The position numbers and the translations under genes were made by a program. Below are positions 47,085 through 57,023 of a DNA stretch of 64,000 nt, one piece after another. The DNA is from Magnetofaba australis IT-1. GTDB taxonomy: Bacteria; Pseudomonadota; Magnetococcia; Magnetococcales; Magnetococcaceae. The notes beneath the pieces were generated by a model. It saw nothing but the letters and a program-made list of their open reading frames with translations. It was not told the origin of the DNA and made no database searches. How positions within the stretch are numbered: the first letter of the stretch is position 1; each line of letters begins with the position of its first letter. The stretch covers positions 372,001-436,000 of the forward strand of contig NZ_LVJN01000015.1 of NCBI RefSeq assembly GCF_002109495.1, given 5' to 3'.

Positions 47085-47347
47085 GGCTCCATCACCCGCC
47101 ACTGTTCCGGCAGCGGCGGCCCCATGCCCAACTTACGGGCGCGGCGCTCCACGCTGTTCAAATCGGTACGGTAGACCCATTCCACCTGCAGGGCGTGCTC
47201 TTCATCCACCAGGCGCAGATAGGTCTGTTCGGCCTCGCGCAGATGGCGGTGGGACGCCTGCATGCCGTTGCGCGAGGTGACGATGGCCACGCCGGTGGCC
47301 AACAGGACGATCGCCAGCGCGGTATAGACCAGCCAGCTTTTGTTCAT
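47081..47347 (-). CDS. ftsL: Cell division protein FtsL
   Basis: 88 residues: one membrane helix (about 5-24, WLVYTALAIVLLATGVAIV) and a coiled-coil outside part (HRHLREAEQTYLRLVDEEHALQVEW) ending NSVERRARKLGMGPP. It forms the FtsQLB complex that activates FtsWI. It is coupled on both sides by ATGA overlaps with rsmH and ftsI. Confidence 0.93.
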   Translation of the reverse strand: MNKSWLVYTALAIVLLATGVAIVTSRNGMQASHRHLREAEQTYLRLVDEEHALQVEWVYRTDLNSVERRARKLGMGPPLPEQWRVMEP

Positions 47348-48396
47348 GAACGGCGCTCCTTCATACGGGGCTCCTGGCCGCTCTCGGCGGGGCGGCGCTG
47401 CAGCACGCGCAGTTTGGCGCTGCGCGCGCGCGGATTGCGCGCAATCTCCTCGGCCTCGGCGGTCAATGGTTTGCGCACCGGCAACAGCCAGTCGCTGGGC
47501 TCGGAGCGGGTCGGCAGCGGCGAGCGCGGGTCGGGGTCGGCGGGGAAGGCCGCCTGACGGAAGGTCTGCTTGACGATGCGATCCTCCAGCGAGTGGAAGG
47601 TGATCACCGCCAGCCGTCCGCCGGGCGCCAGACGCGCCATGGCGGCGGCCAGACCGCGTTCGACTTCGCCCAACTCATCATTGACGGCGATGCGCAGGGC
47701 CTGGAAACAGCGCGTGGCCGGATGGATCTTCTGCTTGTGGCCGCCGGGACAGTTGGCGGCGATGATTCCAGCCAGTTGCAGGGTGGTGGTGAACGGTTGC
47801 TCGGCGCGCGCAGCGACAATGGCGCGGGCGATGCGGCGGCTATGGCGCTCCTCGCCGTACTTATAGAAGATATTCGCCAGCGCCTCGGCGCTCTCCTCAT
47901 TGACCAGATCCGCCGCCGAGGGCTCGTCGCCAGCGGAGTTCATGCGCATATCCAGCGGCCCATCCTGACGGAACGAAAAGCCGCGCTCGGCGGCGTCCAG
48001 TTGTCGCGAGGAGACCCCCAGATCCATCAGCACGCCATCCACAGCGGTTACGCCTTCGGCGTCCAGCGCGGATTGCAGCTGCGAAAAGGGGGTGTGATGG
48101 ATGCGCAAACGCTCGCCGAACTGCTGCTGCAGCGGCGCGGCGTTGGCGATGGCTTCGGGGTCGCGATCGGTGGCGATGAGCAGGCCGTCGGGGGCCGAGG
48201 CGTCGAGGATCAGGCGCGTGTGTCCGCCGCCGCCCAGGGTGGCGTCCAGATAGACGCCGCCTGCGCGCGGTTGCAACGCATCAAGCGTTTGCTCAGGCAT
48301 CACCGCCAGATGATACGACGACGGCGCCTGCCCATTGGGCGGCGAACCAGCGTCATCAGCGGCGCGGGCCGGGCTCTGTTGCAGGACGACTGACAA
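47344..48396 (-). CDS. rsmH: 16S rRNA (cytosine1402-N4)-methyltransferase
   Basis: 350 residues from a TTG start at 48396, with AGGGAGCGAG upstream. An ATG at 48300 would cut into the conserved opening (YHLAVMPEQTLDALQPRAGG), so the longer form is chosen. LDATLGGGGHTRLIL is the SAM-binding loop; GVLMDLGVSSRQLDAAERGFSF and LAVITFHSLEDRIVKQTF are diagnostic. First gene of the dcw cluster here; mraZ, which usually precedes it, is missing. Confidence 0.96.
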   Translation of the reverse strand: MSVVLQQSPARAADDAGSPPNGQAPSSYHLAVMPEQTLDALQPRAGGVYLDATLGGGGHTRLILDASAPDGLLIATDRDPEAIANAAPLQQQFGERLRIHHTPFSQLQSALDAEGVTAVDGVLMDLGVSSRQLDAAERGFSFRQDGPLDMRMNSAGDEPSAADLVNEESAEALANIFYKYGEERHSRRIARAIVAARAEQPFTTTLQLAGIIAANCPGGHKQKIHPATRCFQALRIAVNDELGEVERGLAAAMARLAPGGRLAVITFHSLEDRIVKQTFRQAAFPADPDPRSPLPTRSEPSDWLLPVRKPLTAEAEEIARNPRARSAKLRVLQRRPAESGQEPRMKERRS

Positions 48397-48680
48397 GAGG
48401 TCTCGCTCCCTAACGTGACCTGTGCGAAGGGCGCAAAACGACTGTTCGGCCCCTGCGTACCAAGTTCCCTCTGGCGTGTCCGACGGGTTGCGTAGCTGCC
48501 CGGTGAGCGCTGCGCTTTATTATAAAAGTGACCTGAAACAAGACCCACGCCGGATGAGCGTCCCATATTCGGGGCGTCGGGCGCTGCTGTCAAGGCGGCG
48601 GGGGCTGTCTGCGCAGCAAAAAACGCGATTCATTCGCTTGATGTGGGCTTTGGCGGGGGAGGTGGATGCGCGCCGTGGGA

Positions 48681-49094
<414 letters not shown>

Positions 49095-49186
49095 CGTGTC
49101 CGACGCGCATCCGGCGCCAGTATGTCATAAACCCCCGGTTGCGCCCAGAGTTGATGCGCTCTCAAGTCACAACTCCATGGGGATCT

Positions 49187-49636
49187 TCAGTCGGCGCGGA
49201 ACTGGGCGTGGCAGGCGGCGCAGTTGGCCAGGGCTTGGGCGGCCACCTCGGCGATATCGGCCATGTCGTCGGTTTCGGCGCGGATGACGATCTCTTCAAA
49301 CAGCATATGGGTGGGCGCGCCGAGCTGTTTGAACTCCATGGGGAGTTTGTCGCGCAGCGATTGCGGCGTGGCGCGCGCCATGCGGTTGCCGGAGTAGCGC
49401 GCCGCTTCGATGATGGCGGTGCGATCCTCGGTGGCGATGCCTTGCATGACGCCCTGGATGCTGATGAGCATTTGGCGCATTTCGGAGAGAAACTGCGCCC
49501 GCTCCGACGTGGTCATGTGCAGGTGAACGCGGGGGTCCGGGTCGGGCTCGGCGGCGGGGTTGGCCTGGGTGGGCGGCGAGGCGAGCCACGCGAGGAGAGT
49601 CAAGGCGAGCCAGGCGGTTTTTCTCTGGATGGGCAT
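49187..49636 (-). CDS. Class II c-type cytochrome (cytochrome c'/c556-like)
   Basis: 149 residues from the ATG at 49636, with CGGAGAC upstream; the frame to 49909 is repeat-derived and not coding. A signal peptide (about 1-25, AWLALTLLAWLASPPTQA) sends it to the periplasm. The mature part is helical and ends with the heme-binding CAACHAQF, placed at the C-terminus as in cytochromes c' and c556. Such proteins carry electrons or bind NO. No redox partner is adjacent. Confidence 0.88.
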   Translation of the reverse strand: MPIQRKTAWLALTLLAWLASPPTQANPAAEPDPDPRVHLHMTTSERAQFLSEMRQMLISIQGVMQGIATEDRTAIIEAARYSGNRMARATPQSLRDKLPMEFKQLGAPTHMLFEEIVIRAETDDMADIAEVAAQALANCAACHAQFRAD

Positions 49637-49753
49637 ATTTGTCTCCGTATGAATTGACGCAATAATCGAAGTGTCATGTGAAGTGCTTTGTAAGCGCAAG
49701 GGGCTGGCGTTTGGCGCAGCGGAAAAGTGTGTGCGGGAAAGCGGTCGAACTGG

Positions 49754-49836
49754 CGATATTTGAGGGGGCCTCCGGCTGGCCGGAGGCGGGGTCTGGGGGC
49801 CGCTGCCCCCAGCGGGGTTTGGGGCGGAGCCCCAAG
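49754..49836 (+). repeat. Intergenic hairpin repeat, copy 8 (partial)
   Basis: Three stems: GCCTCCGG/CCGGAGGC (49768-49787), a TGGGGGC/GCCCCCA stem and a GGGGC/GCCCC stem, joined by the GGGGTCTGGGG stretch shared with other copies. The 5' box, the central module and the GATATCTT end are absent. Confidence 0.7.
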
Positions 49837-50188
49837 GTTTGGCCGTTGTCGTTTCCCCATTGAAGAGGGTGCGGCGCCAGAAGGACGCTGGATAAGAAGC
49901 ACCGAGCATGGGGCATGCAAGGAGGCTGTCGGGGAAACGGCGGGTGAGCAGGCGCGCAGCGCCGTCGTCCGCAGGACGGCGAACTGCCCTAAAAGTTGGA
50001 GCGTGGGAAAGTCAAAAAGTGTGTGCGGGCGCATGACATTCGGTGCGTCCCCCTGGGATATCGATTCATTTCCAGATGGGCAAGTTGATGAGTGGGGATG
50101 ATATCTGTCCATGACTTTTGGTATGCTGATAGACATAGCGATATCCCCATGCGGTCTACAAGCCCGCTGATATAAAGGCTATTTGTAT
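49837..50188. other. Gene-free stretch before the 50189 gene
   Basis: Holds a GCCGTC/GACGGC stem-loop near 49960 and AT-richer bases from about 50100 that may be the promoter of the next gene. Nothing else supported. Confidence 0.3.
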
Positions 50189-51004
50189 ATGATGATGCGT
50201 GATCCTGATGTCTTTGGCGAAGAGTTTGTTCTGTGCTGGCTCGCAGCGGCGAGGAGTCTTCAAGAGCATGGCGATGGCGAATCTCTCAATTGGATTAAAG
50301 ACGATCTACACGCTCCTTTTCTTGAACACCTCTCTTTTCGTCTGGGGAACCAACTGTTCTTTATTCGTCTTGAGGATGTCGATCAACGCTTGCAAATTCC
50401 GGGTGATCCCATTGGGTTGAACTACATTGCCGAGAGTTGCAATGGCGTCGCGTGCCTGATGCCGATGCGGCTCCGTGAGGGAGAGTGGACGCCGCAAGCG
50501 CCCGGGTGGGGGTTGCTGGACGCCAAGAGTGGCCGCAGCTTCGACCCGGTCATGTTGGTGAGCGATGAAGAGATCGAAATGACCGACTGGGAGCTGCATG
50601 ATTTCGCTGTGCAGGTGACGCGCGCTCGTGTGACAGAGAAACTGAAGCGCCCTATTCAATACTATAATGGCGACCCTGGGATTGCGCCGTCAGTCATCTT
50701 TGAAGGCGAAAGCGGTCCGGAGTGGATTGTTGTCGGCGCGGCGCGTCATCCACAACGCGTGGCCGATAAGCCGGAACAGATTGACGAGATCATCGCCCAT
50801 TGCAAAAACATTGGCGATGTTGGCTATTTTGCTTCGGTCCCGGTGATCAGCGCCAATGACGGTATATTCGATCCGGCGCGGGCGTCAGTGCCTTTATGGC
50901 GCGGCCATGGTTTGCGCTACGGTTTTGCAGGGCTGGAACTGCTGTGGAAGAAGCGGGATCACCCTCTGGCCATGATGCGACGGATGTTGCTGAAGCGGCC
51001 ATAA
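50189..51004 (+). CDS. Protein of unknown function
   Basis: 271 residues from ATG 50189 (or the next ATGs at 50192 and 50195); AAAGG lies upstream. Soluble, with no signal peptide or membrane helix. Visible pieces: an acidic, aromatic N-terminus (DVFGEEFVLCWLAAARSL), HLSFRLGNQLFFIRLED, a middle GIAPSVIFEGESGPEWIVVGAARHP that looks like a beta-rich core, and a basic C-terminus (LAMMRRMLLKRP). Several NERD- or nuclease-like folds have such EWIVV strands, but no catalytic motif is certain. Isolated between two repeat copies. Confidence 0.6.
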   Translation: MMMRDPDVFGEEFVLCWLAAARSLQEHGDGESLNWIKDDLHAPFLEHLSFRLGNQLFFIRLEDVDQRLQIPGDPIGLNYIAESCNGVACLMPMRLREGEWTPQAPGWGLLDAKSGRSFDPVMLVSDEEIEMTDWELHDFAVQVTRARVTEKLKRPIQYYNGDPGIAPSVIFEGESGPEWIVVGAARHPQRVADKPEQIDEIIAHCKNIGDVGYFASVPVISANDGIFDPARASVPLWRGHGLRYGFAGLELLWKKRDHPLAMMRRMLLKRP

Positions 51005-51303
51005 TGGCCCGTTCGCAGCTCTTTGTGAAATTGCATGAGGGGGTTCTGGGGGAGTTCCGGGGAGGCTCATTTAATTCTTTGAATCTGATGCCACCAAAGA
51101 GACGCCTGCTTCTTTGCGCAAACACTTTTTAACTTTCCCTGGCGTCGAGTCTTACTGCATTCGCTCCTGTCGGCTGCGCCGACAGATCGCTCACCGCCGC
51201 TTCCCCGTTTGCCTTCCGTGCAGGCTCCCCGTTTCGCGCTTCGCTTTCAATCCACTCCCGGCTCGGTCTCCCTTGCCGGGGAAACGGCTTGAAGAGATAA
51301 GAC
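51005..51303. other. Gene-free stretch after the 50189 gene
   Basis: Contains a CTGTCGGC/GCCGACAG stem near 51170-51190 and G-rich runs. No gene or clear terminator was found. With copy 9 it makes up the 450-base gap. Confidence 0.3.
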
Positions 51304-51435
51304 CTTGGGGCTTTGCCCCAAACCCCATGAGGGCGCCGCCCTCAACCCGCTTAAGGGGCGCAGCCCCTTAAGAATCCCGCCGCCGACCAGTCGGCGGCCA
51401 ATAGTCAGCGCTAGCTCGCACTGTGTCACGCAGAC
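51304..51435 (-). repeat. Intergenic hairpin repeat, copy 9
   Basis: Reads on the minus strand: the box TGCGTGACACAG, the CGCTGACTATTGGCCGCCGAC stretch with its GCCGCCGAC/GTCGGCGGC stem, then TTAAGGGGC/GCCCCTTAA, GAGGGC/GCCCTC and TTGGGGC/GCCCCAA stems. No GATTCGG module. Confidence 0.8.
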
Positions 51436-51454
51436 ACTTTTACTCTTTGCCGGT

Positions 51455-53059
51455 TCACATCCGCCAGCCTATTACGCTCACATCATCCCGCCGCTTTTGC
51501 TCGCCCTGATACGCAACCAACGCCTGCTCCAACCGCTCCGCCTGCTCCGCCATGGGCAGCGTATGAATCTCCAGCAGCAGCTCCCGCAGACGCTTCTTGC
51601 CGAACATGCGCTGTTTTGCGCCGCCAATCTGGTCGGTCAATCCATCAGACGTCATGTAGAAGCGCAACCCCGGCTGCAACTCCACGCGATTGGCCGCAAA
51701 CGCCTGATCCGCCGCCATGCCCCGATAGCCAATCCCGCTCTTGGTCCCCTTGATCACCCGCAGCGCGCCGTCGTCGATCGCATACAACTCAAACCGGGCC
51801 CCTACGAAGGTCATGCGCGAGCCGCCGGCGGCGATCAAACACGCCCCCAACTCCAAACCATCGTCGGATTCCCCCTGCTCGCCATGCTGCCGCAGCGTCA
51901 TCTGCACCAGGCAGTGCAGGCGCGTGATCAGCGCCGCAAGATCTCCCTGGGGAACGTCATGTTTGGCCCGTTGCATCGCGCCGGTGGCGATGAGGGTCAT
52001 GAATGCGCCAGGCACGCCGTGGCCGGTGCAGTCGCCCAGAATGATCAGCGTCTCATCGCCCCACGTCTCGACCCAATAGAGATCCCCGCCCACCACGTCG
52101 CGCGGTCGCCACAGAATGAAGTGGTCGGCCAGACGCTGCTGCAACAGGGCGGCGTCGGGCAGCACAGAACGCTGAATGTGCGATGCATAGTCGATGGAGC
52201 TGCGGATCAACGCATACGCTTCGCCCAATTCGCGGGTGCGCGCCGCCACCATCCCTTCCAGATTTTTGGCGTAGTCGGCCAGCTCCGCGTTCTGCTTGAG
52301 GATGGTCTGATTGAAGTGATTGATCTGGTCGGCGAAGTACTCCAACTCCAGGGATTCGAATAGATCCGCATCAATGTGGGCATGATCCTTGGCGCTGGCG
52401 CGCAGGTCCACCATCAGCTGCTCAAGAGGCTGTTTGACGGTGGCGTCGATGACCCGGAACAGCGCGAAGGTGATGGCGCTCAGGGCGATCAGGAAGCCGA
52501 TGCACAGGATGTAGATCGCGCCCAGGGACATGCCCATGTACTGTTCCATGTCGACCTGGAAATCCAGCGCCGCCAGCACCGCGTTGGGCTCGATATGGTG
52601 GCAACTGGCGCAGTCCAGCGGGCCATCCTGCGTGGCGCGCAGCGGAAAGATGATGCGCATTTTATGGTCGTCGGCAAACAGGCCGGGCAGAATCACCTCT
52701 GGCAGTCCCGTGGCGAAGGCGCGGGCGATGTGCGGATCATTTTTCAGCGCCGCCTGTTCGGGCAGACCGAACTGCTCGCTCATGCTGGCGTGACGGATGA
52801 TGGTGAACGCTTCAATGCCGTTGATGGCGTCGGCCTGCTGAATCAGCTCCTCCTTGTTGGTGAAGGTGCCCGAGAGCATCAGCGAGGAGAGCCCGGCGTG
52901 GATGGAGTGGGCCAGAGTGAGCCCCTTGTCGGTCATGGCGCTCTGAATCAGGGTGCGGAAGTTCAGCGCCGTCACCGCCACCATGCTCACGGTGAACAAA
53001 AACGAGATCAGAATGATCCATTTGACCGCAATGGTCTTGATGCTGGGCTTGCGGGACAT
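51455..53059 (-). CDS. SpoIIE-type PP2C phosphatase with periplasmic c-heme sensor domain
   Basis: 534 residues from the ATG at 53059, with GGAGGGG upstream. Membrane helices at about 13-33 and 179-203 enclose a periplasmic sensor of about 145 residues. This sensor holds LDCASCHH (Cys150, Cys153, His154), a covalent c-type heme site. A HAMP-like linker and a coiled coil (about 205-285) lead to a SpoIIE/RsbU phosphatase domain: RDVVGGDLYW, GDCTGHGVPGAFMT, MTSDGLTDQIGG and RRDDVSVIGW hold the metal aspartates. It probably reports redox, oxygen or NO to a phosphorylated partner, by family analogy an anti-sigma antagonist. None is seen nearby. Confidence 0.9.
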   Translation of the reverse strand: MSRKPSIKTIAVKWIILISFLFTVSMVAVTALNFRTLIQSAMTDKGLTLAHSIHAGLSSLMLSGTFTNKEELIQQADAINGIEAFTIIRHASMSEQFGLPEQAALKNDPHIARAFATGLPEVILPGLFADDHKMRIIFPLRATQDGPLDCASCHHIEPNAVLAALDFQVDMEQYMGMSLGAIYILCIGFLIALSAITFALFRVIDATVKQPLEQLMVDLRASAKDHAHIDADLFESLELEYFADQINHFNQTILKQNAELADYAKNLEGMVAARTRELGEAYALIRSSIDYASHIQRSVLPDAALLQQRLADHFILWRPRDVVGGDLYWVETWGDETLIILGDCTGHGVPGAFMTLIATGAMQRAKHDVPQGDLAALITRLHCLVQMTLRQHGEQGESDDGLELGACLIAAGGSRMTFVGARFELYAIDDGALRVIKGTKSGIGYRGMAADQAFAANRVELQPGLRFYMTSDGLTDQIGGAKQRMFGKKRLRELLLEIHTLPMAEQAERLEQALVAYQGEQKRRDDVSVIGWRM

Positions 53060-53173
53060 GCGCCCCTCCACTCAGAGTGGGGTCCGCAACTGTGCGGAGC
53101 GCTTGGAGTGTTTGCGCTTAGCGTTGATTTTGCGCTTTTAATACGCTGACGTCCAGTGTGAGGGCGCGGGTGG

Positions 53174-55072
53174 TTATGCAGGCGGCAGGGCGGTTTGCAA
53201 GGTGCTGGAGGGGGTGTCGGTCTCGGCGAGTTTATCGGACCAGCGTTGCAGCGCTTCCAGCAGCTCGCGTTTGCGAATGGGTTTGGTCAGGTGCTCGTCG
53301 CAACCGACCTCCAGACTGAACTCGCGGTCCCGCTCCAGGGCGTGGGCGGTGAGCGCGATCACCGGGGTGCGCGGGGCGTTGCGCTCCTTCTGAATGGCGC
53401 GAATGGCGCGGGTGGCGCCGTAGCCGTCCAGCACCGGCATCTGAATGTCCATCAGCACCAGATCGAAGCCGCCATCCTCGGCGTAGCGATCCACCGCCTC
53501 GCGGCCATTCTCCACCATCACCAGATCATGCGGCGTATTGCGCAAAAAGGTCTGAATCAGCATGCGGTTGTCAGCGTTGTCCTCGGCCAGCAGCAGGCGC
53601 ATGGGCGACGCGGGCTGCGGCGTGGGGGCGGGCGTCGGCTCACTCACGGCGGGCAGTGGCAGGATCAGATGAAAATGGCTGCCCTGGTCCGGTTCGCTGA
53701 GCAGTTGAATGGCGCCGCCCATCAGGTGGGTCAGGTGGCGGGTGATGCTGAGCCCCAGCCCGCTGCCGCCATGGCGGCGGGTCAAGGCGCTATCGCCCTG
53801 GGTGAAGGGTTCGAAGATGCGCGCCTGCTGATGCGGGTCGATGCCGGGGCCAGTGTCGATCACCTGCAGATGGATGCCGCCGCGTTGGTTGGCCGCCGGG
53901 TGCAGGCGCAGCGTCACCGCGCCCTGCTGGGTGAACTTGACCCCATTGCCCACCAGGTGGATGAGAATCTGGCGCAAACGCGCGCCATCCCCCATCACCT
54001 GTTCGGGCAGCTCGTCGCTGCTCTCCAGGTGCAGGGCCACGCCTTTTTCGTCAGCGTGCTGAGCAAACAGATTCAGCGTTTCGCGGGCGATGGCAAGGGG
54101 ATTGAACGGGGCGGGCTTGAGCATCAGAGCGCCGGACTCCAGGCGCGACAGGTCGAGGATATTGTCCACCAGTTCCAGCAGGGCGTTGCCCGCCTGCTGC
54201 ACCCGCGCCAGCTTCTCGGTGTCATCAGGGTTTTCGCACTGTTCGTAGAGCAGGTCGGTCAGGCCGATCACCACATTCATGGGGGTGCGGATCTCATGGC
54301 TGACCATGGCCAGGAACTCGGACTTGGCCTGGTTGGCGTCCTGCGCCTGCTCCACGGCGGTGAGCAGCGCGCTCTCGAGCTTCTTGCGCTGTTGCAGATG
54401 CGCCTGACTGGCGTCCAAAAAGGCGTTGCCGCAAGTGGTGAGTTGGCCCAGTTCATCATAGCGATGGCGCGGCAGCTCCGGCAGACGATCGCCGTTCATG
54501 TGCGCCGGGTCGATATTGGACCACGTATTCACCATATCGGTGAGCGGACGCGCCAGCAGCCGTTGAAACGCCACAAACAGCAGCAGCGCCAGCAAGAGAT
54601 TGCGCAGAATGCCGGAGATCAGAATCACCCCGGCGCGGCCAAAGAAGTCGCGAAACGCCACGTCGCGATCCACCACAATGCGCAGGGAGCCATATTGGCG
54701 TGATGGATTCTCTTTGGCGTGCAGGGTGACGGCGTAGCGGGAGAGGTGGGTGGTGAACTGTTGCGTGAGCCAACGAGTGCGGCTGTTTTGATCCGGTCGC
54801 TCGGTTTTGGCCAGCACCGTGTTGAGGTCGGTGACCAGTTCGGCGGAGCGAATGAAGGGGTAGCGCAGCAGTCCGGCGACAATCTGTTGCGCCGTGAGGT
54901 CATCCAAACGCTGCGCAGTCGGCGTGGCGGCATAGGCGGCGACGGTGAGAATCTGCTCGATCTCCGCATCCAGCGCGCGCGCTTCGCGATCAAAGTCCAA
55001 CCACACCTGGAACGCGCCCATGACGAGGCCCAGCAGCAGCGCCAGCACCATGCCGATGCGCGCCAGTCGCAT
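53174..55072 (-). CDS. Hybrid sensor histidine kinase
   Basis: 632 residues from the ATG at 55072 (AAGAGAG upstream); a GTG at 55102 is possible. Two membrane helices (about 5-22 and 152-172) bound a periplasmic sensor. HisKA with [12 protein letters not shown] (His near 258), HATPase with DTGPGIDP and GGSGLGLSITRHL, and a C-terminal receiver with LVLMDIQMPVLDGYG (Asp near 538) follow. It lies 114 bases upstream of the heme phosphatase and just downstream of a solute-binding protein gene, so the three likely serve one pathway. No separate response regulator gene is adjacent. Confidence 0.93.
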   Translation of the reverse strand: MRLARIGMVLALLLGLVMGAFQVWLDFDREARALDAEIEQILTVAAYAATPTAQRLDDLTAQQIVAGLLRYPFIRSAELVTDLNTVLAKTERPDQNSRTRWLTQQFTTHLSRYAVTLHAKENPSRQYGSLRIVVDRDVAFRDFFGRAGVILISGILRNLLLALLLFVAFQRLLARPLTDMVNTWSNIDPAHMNGDRLPELPRHRYDELGQLTTCGNAFLDASQAHLQQRKKLESALLTAVEQAQDANQAKSEFLAMVSHEIRTPMNVVIGLTDLLYEQCENPDDTEKLARVQQAGNALLELVDNILDLSRLESGALMLKPAPFNPLAIARETLNLFAQHADEKGVALHLESSDELPEQVMGDGARLRQILIHLVGNGVKFTQQGAVTLRLHPAANQRGGIHLQVIDTGPGIDPHQQARIFEPFTQGDSALTRRHGGSGLGLSITRHLTHLMGGAIQLLSEPDQGSHFHLILPLPAVSEPTPAPTPQPASPMRLLLAEDNADNRMLIQTFLRNTPHDLVMVENGREAVDRYAEDGGFDLVLMDIQMPVLDGYGATRAIRAIQKERNAPRTPVIALTAHALERDREFSLEVGCDEHLTKPIRKRELLEALQRWSDKLAETDTPSSTLQTALPPA

Positions 55073-55189
55073 GGACAGGCTCTCTTGAATCCAAGGGGAC
55101 ACGGGCGTCTCGCTTACAAAGGGTCAGCGCTCAGGCGCTTAGAACGGCGTCGCTGAATATTCAACCATCGAATGGTTCACTGGACAAGT

Positions 55190-56104
55190 TTATTCCCCTG
55201 ACGTTGCGGGTTGCTCTGTGTTTGTCCCGGCGGGCGACGCGGGAGCGAAAATGCTCTGAACCAGCGCGTCATACGTCGATGCCGCCTGTTCGTCCAGCGT
55301 CCCTTTATAGGGGCCGTAGAGTGTCGGCGTGGCGCGCAGTGTCATGAGGATAGGGTTGATTTTCGCCATCACTGCTTCGCCCCAGGGGGATTTGACGCAG
55401 GCGACGTAGTTGAGAGTGTAGGGCGGCGACTCGGCGATGGGCAGGGTGATGAAGCGCTGCGATAGGGACATCTGCTTTTGCGCATGGGTCAACTCAAAGC
55501 TGAAGGCGACGGTGTAGTCGATGCGCCGATTATCCAGCATCACCAGCAGATCCTGGAACACCTCATTACTGTAGGAGGGCAGGCTGTTGCGCGGGGTGGC
55601 GTGGGCGCCGATTACCGCATCGATGCCGCCGCCATAGGCGCGGCCCTGAGCGAATCCCAGGGTCATGGGAGCCTGGTCCAGCAACGCCTGCAGACGCACG
55701 CGGCCTTGATCGTCGCTCCAGGGCGCAAAGCGGTCGCGGTCCCGCGCGCGGATCACCAGACGCCCGGGCAGCACCGCCAGATAGGGTTTGGAGAACAGCA
55801 GCGTGCGGGCGCGCTCGGGACGTTTGAACATGCTCACGGCGCAGGCGCGTTGGCCGCTCTGCATGGTTCGCACCATGCGCTTGAGGTTGGCGATTTCGGC
55901 GACGTGTTCATAACCGGGCAGGCGTTGTATGAGCGCCTGTTCCACCCGATCCAGCGATCCCTGGCCCCTCTGCGGCCCGGAGACGATGAACACCGGCGGG
56001 TAGTCCGGGTGCAGCCAGGTGAGTTGATCCGCCGCCTGGGCGCTGGCGCGGTGTGGCGACATGAGCGCGAGGCACAGCAGGAGCAGCCAGAGTGGACGCA
56101 GCAT
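55190..56104 (-). CDS. Periplasmic solute-binding-like protein (SBP_bac_3 type)
   Basis: 304 residues from the ATG at 56104. A signal peptide (about 1-24, LWLLLLCLALMSPHRASAQA) is followed by a two-lobed binding fold: LTWLHPDYPPVFIV, ACAVSMFKRPERARTLLFSKPY, VRLQALLDQAPMTLGFAQGRAYG and RIDYTVAFSFE. There is no permease or ABC ATPase nearby. It resembles the small family of solute-binding-like proteins found next to sensor kinases, so it may present a ligand to the kinase downstream (118 bases). Confidence 0.8.
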   Translation of the reverse strand: MLRPLWLLLLCLALMSPHRASAQAADQLTWLHPDYPPVFIVSGPQRGQGSLDRVEQALIQRLPGYEHVAEIANLKRMVRTMQSGQRACAVSMFKRPERARTLLFSKPYLAVLPGRLVIRARDRDRFAPWSDDQGRVRLQALLDQAPMTLGFAQGRAYGGGIDAVIGAHATPRNSLPSYSNEVFQDLLVMLDNRRIDYTVAFSFELTHAQKQMSLSQRFITLPIAESPPYTLNYVACVKSPWGEAVMAKINPILMTLRATPTLYGPYKGTLDEQAASTYDALVQSIFAPASPAGTNTEQPATSGE

Positions 56105-56223
56105 GGTGGTGATCCTGTGGCGGCGGTTAGGGGAGCAGGGATGATTACCGTTTTCGTGAAGTTTCTCCGATTCTCCCACAAAACAGGAGGTTGTGAGAAC
56201 TGGAAAGCGTGGCGTGGGGTGTT

Positions 56224-56754
56224 TTACTCGCTTACGGCGCTGGCCTGCGCATGGTCGGCGGCGACGCGCTGGAGCAGTTGCGCAAACAGCATTTCAATCT
56301 GCGTCATGCTGGCCAGCAGGCGGTGGCCGTCGGGCAGCACGCACAGGGGGGCGGCGTGGGCGAAAGCGTAGGCGGTGACGTTCTGTACTGGCGCGATCTC
56401 ATCCATCCAGCCGTGGACGATCTGCAGATGGTCGGCGCAGGGTTGCGGGTCGGGATCGGCATAACCGGGCAGGCCGATGGCGGGCGCCAGCAGCAGCATA
56501 CCCTGGGGGCGCAGCGAGGCCGAGGCGACGGCGCTCACATAGCCGCCCATGCTGGAGCCCACCAGAACCAACGGGCGTGGTGCGTTGTCGGCGGCGGCGA
56601 GCAGGCGCGCCACACGCCCCTCGGGGTCGTTGCGCTGATCGCGGTAGTCGATGGACTCCGTGGTGAAGCCCAACTGGGTCGCCACGCGGGTCAGCGCCAG
56701 GATCTTCTCTCCTGCGGGATGGGCCTCTTTGCCGTGGGAGAAGATGACATGCAT
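56224..56754 (-). CDS. Small alpha/beta hydrolase (YqiA-like esterase)
   Basis: 176 residues. MHVIFSHGKEA is the oxyanion strand, LVLVGSSMGGYVSA the nucleophile elbow (Ser in GxSxG-like GSSMGG), IVHGWMDEIAPV the acid-residue region and PDGHRLL the catalytic histidine. The size fits the YqiA/UPF0227 thioesterase group. Cytoplasmic; the substrate is unknown. Single gene. Confidence 0.83.
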   Translation of the reverse strand: MHVIFSHGKEAHPAGEKILALTRVATQLGFTTESIDYRDQRNDPEGRVARLLAAADNAPRPLVLVGSSMGGYVSAVASASLRPQGMLLLAPAIGLPGYADPDPQPCADHLQIVHGWMDEIAPVQNVTAYAFAHAAPLCVLPDGHRLLASMTQIEMLFAQLLQRVAADHAQASAVSE

Positions 56755-57023
56755 GGCGCCGGGTCCCGATTACGTGGTGTGGGTTCTGGGGCGAAAATCG
56801 CTCCAGATCGGATGCGGTGTGTGGTACTGTTTCACTGTTTATTGGTCAATGATAGGAGCTTTTTTGAAACGCATGGAGCTTGAGTCCTTCCGGGCGGCCT
56901 GACGGCCCGGTCTGGACGCGATCCCACATTCCGACTGGTCCCTCCGGTCCGCCCGGCTCTGTTCGCCGGGCTTGGTGATTGAAGCCCGATCCCTCTTGTG
57001 CAAGACAGATCGAGGTTCAAGCG

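Noticed and set aside
56957-56976. Terminator or riboswitch before rsgA
   Set aside because: Only one GCCCGGC/GCCGGGC stem with no T-run and no known riboswitch pattern.
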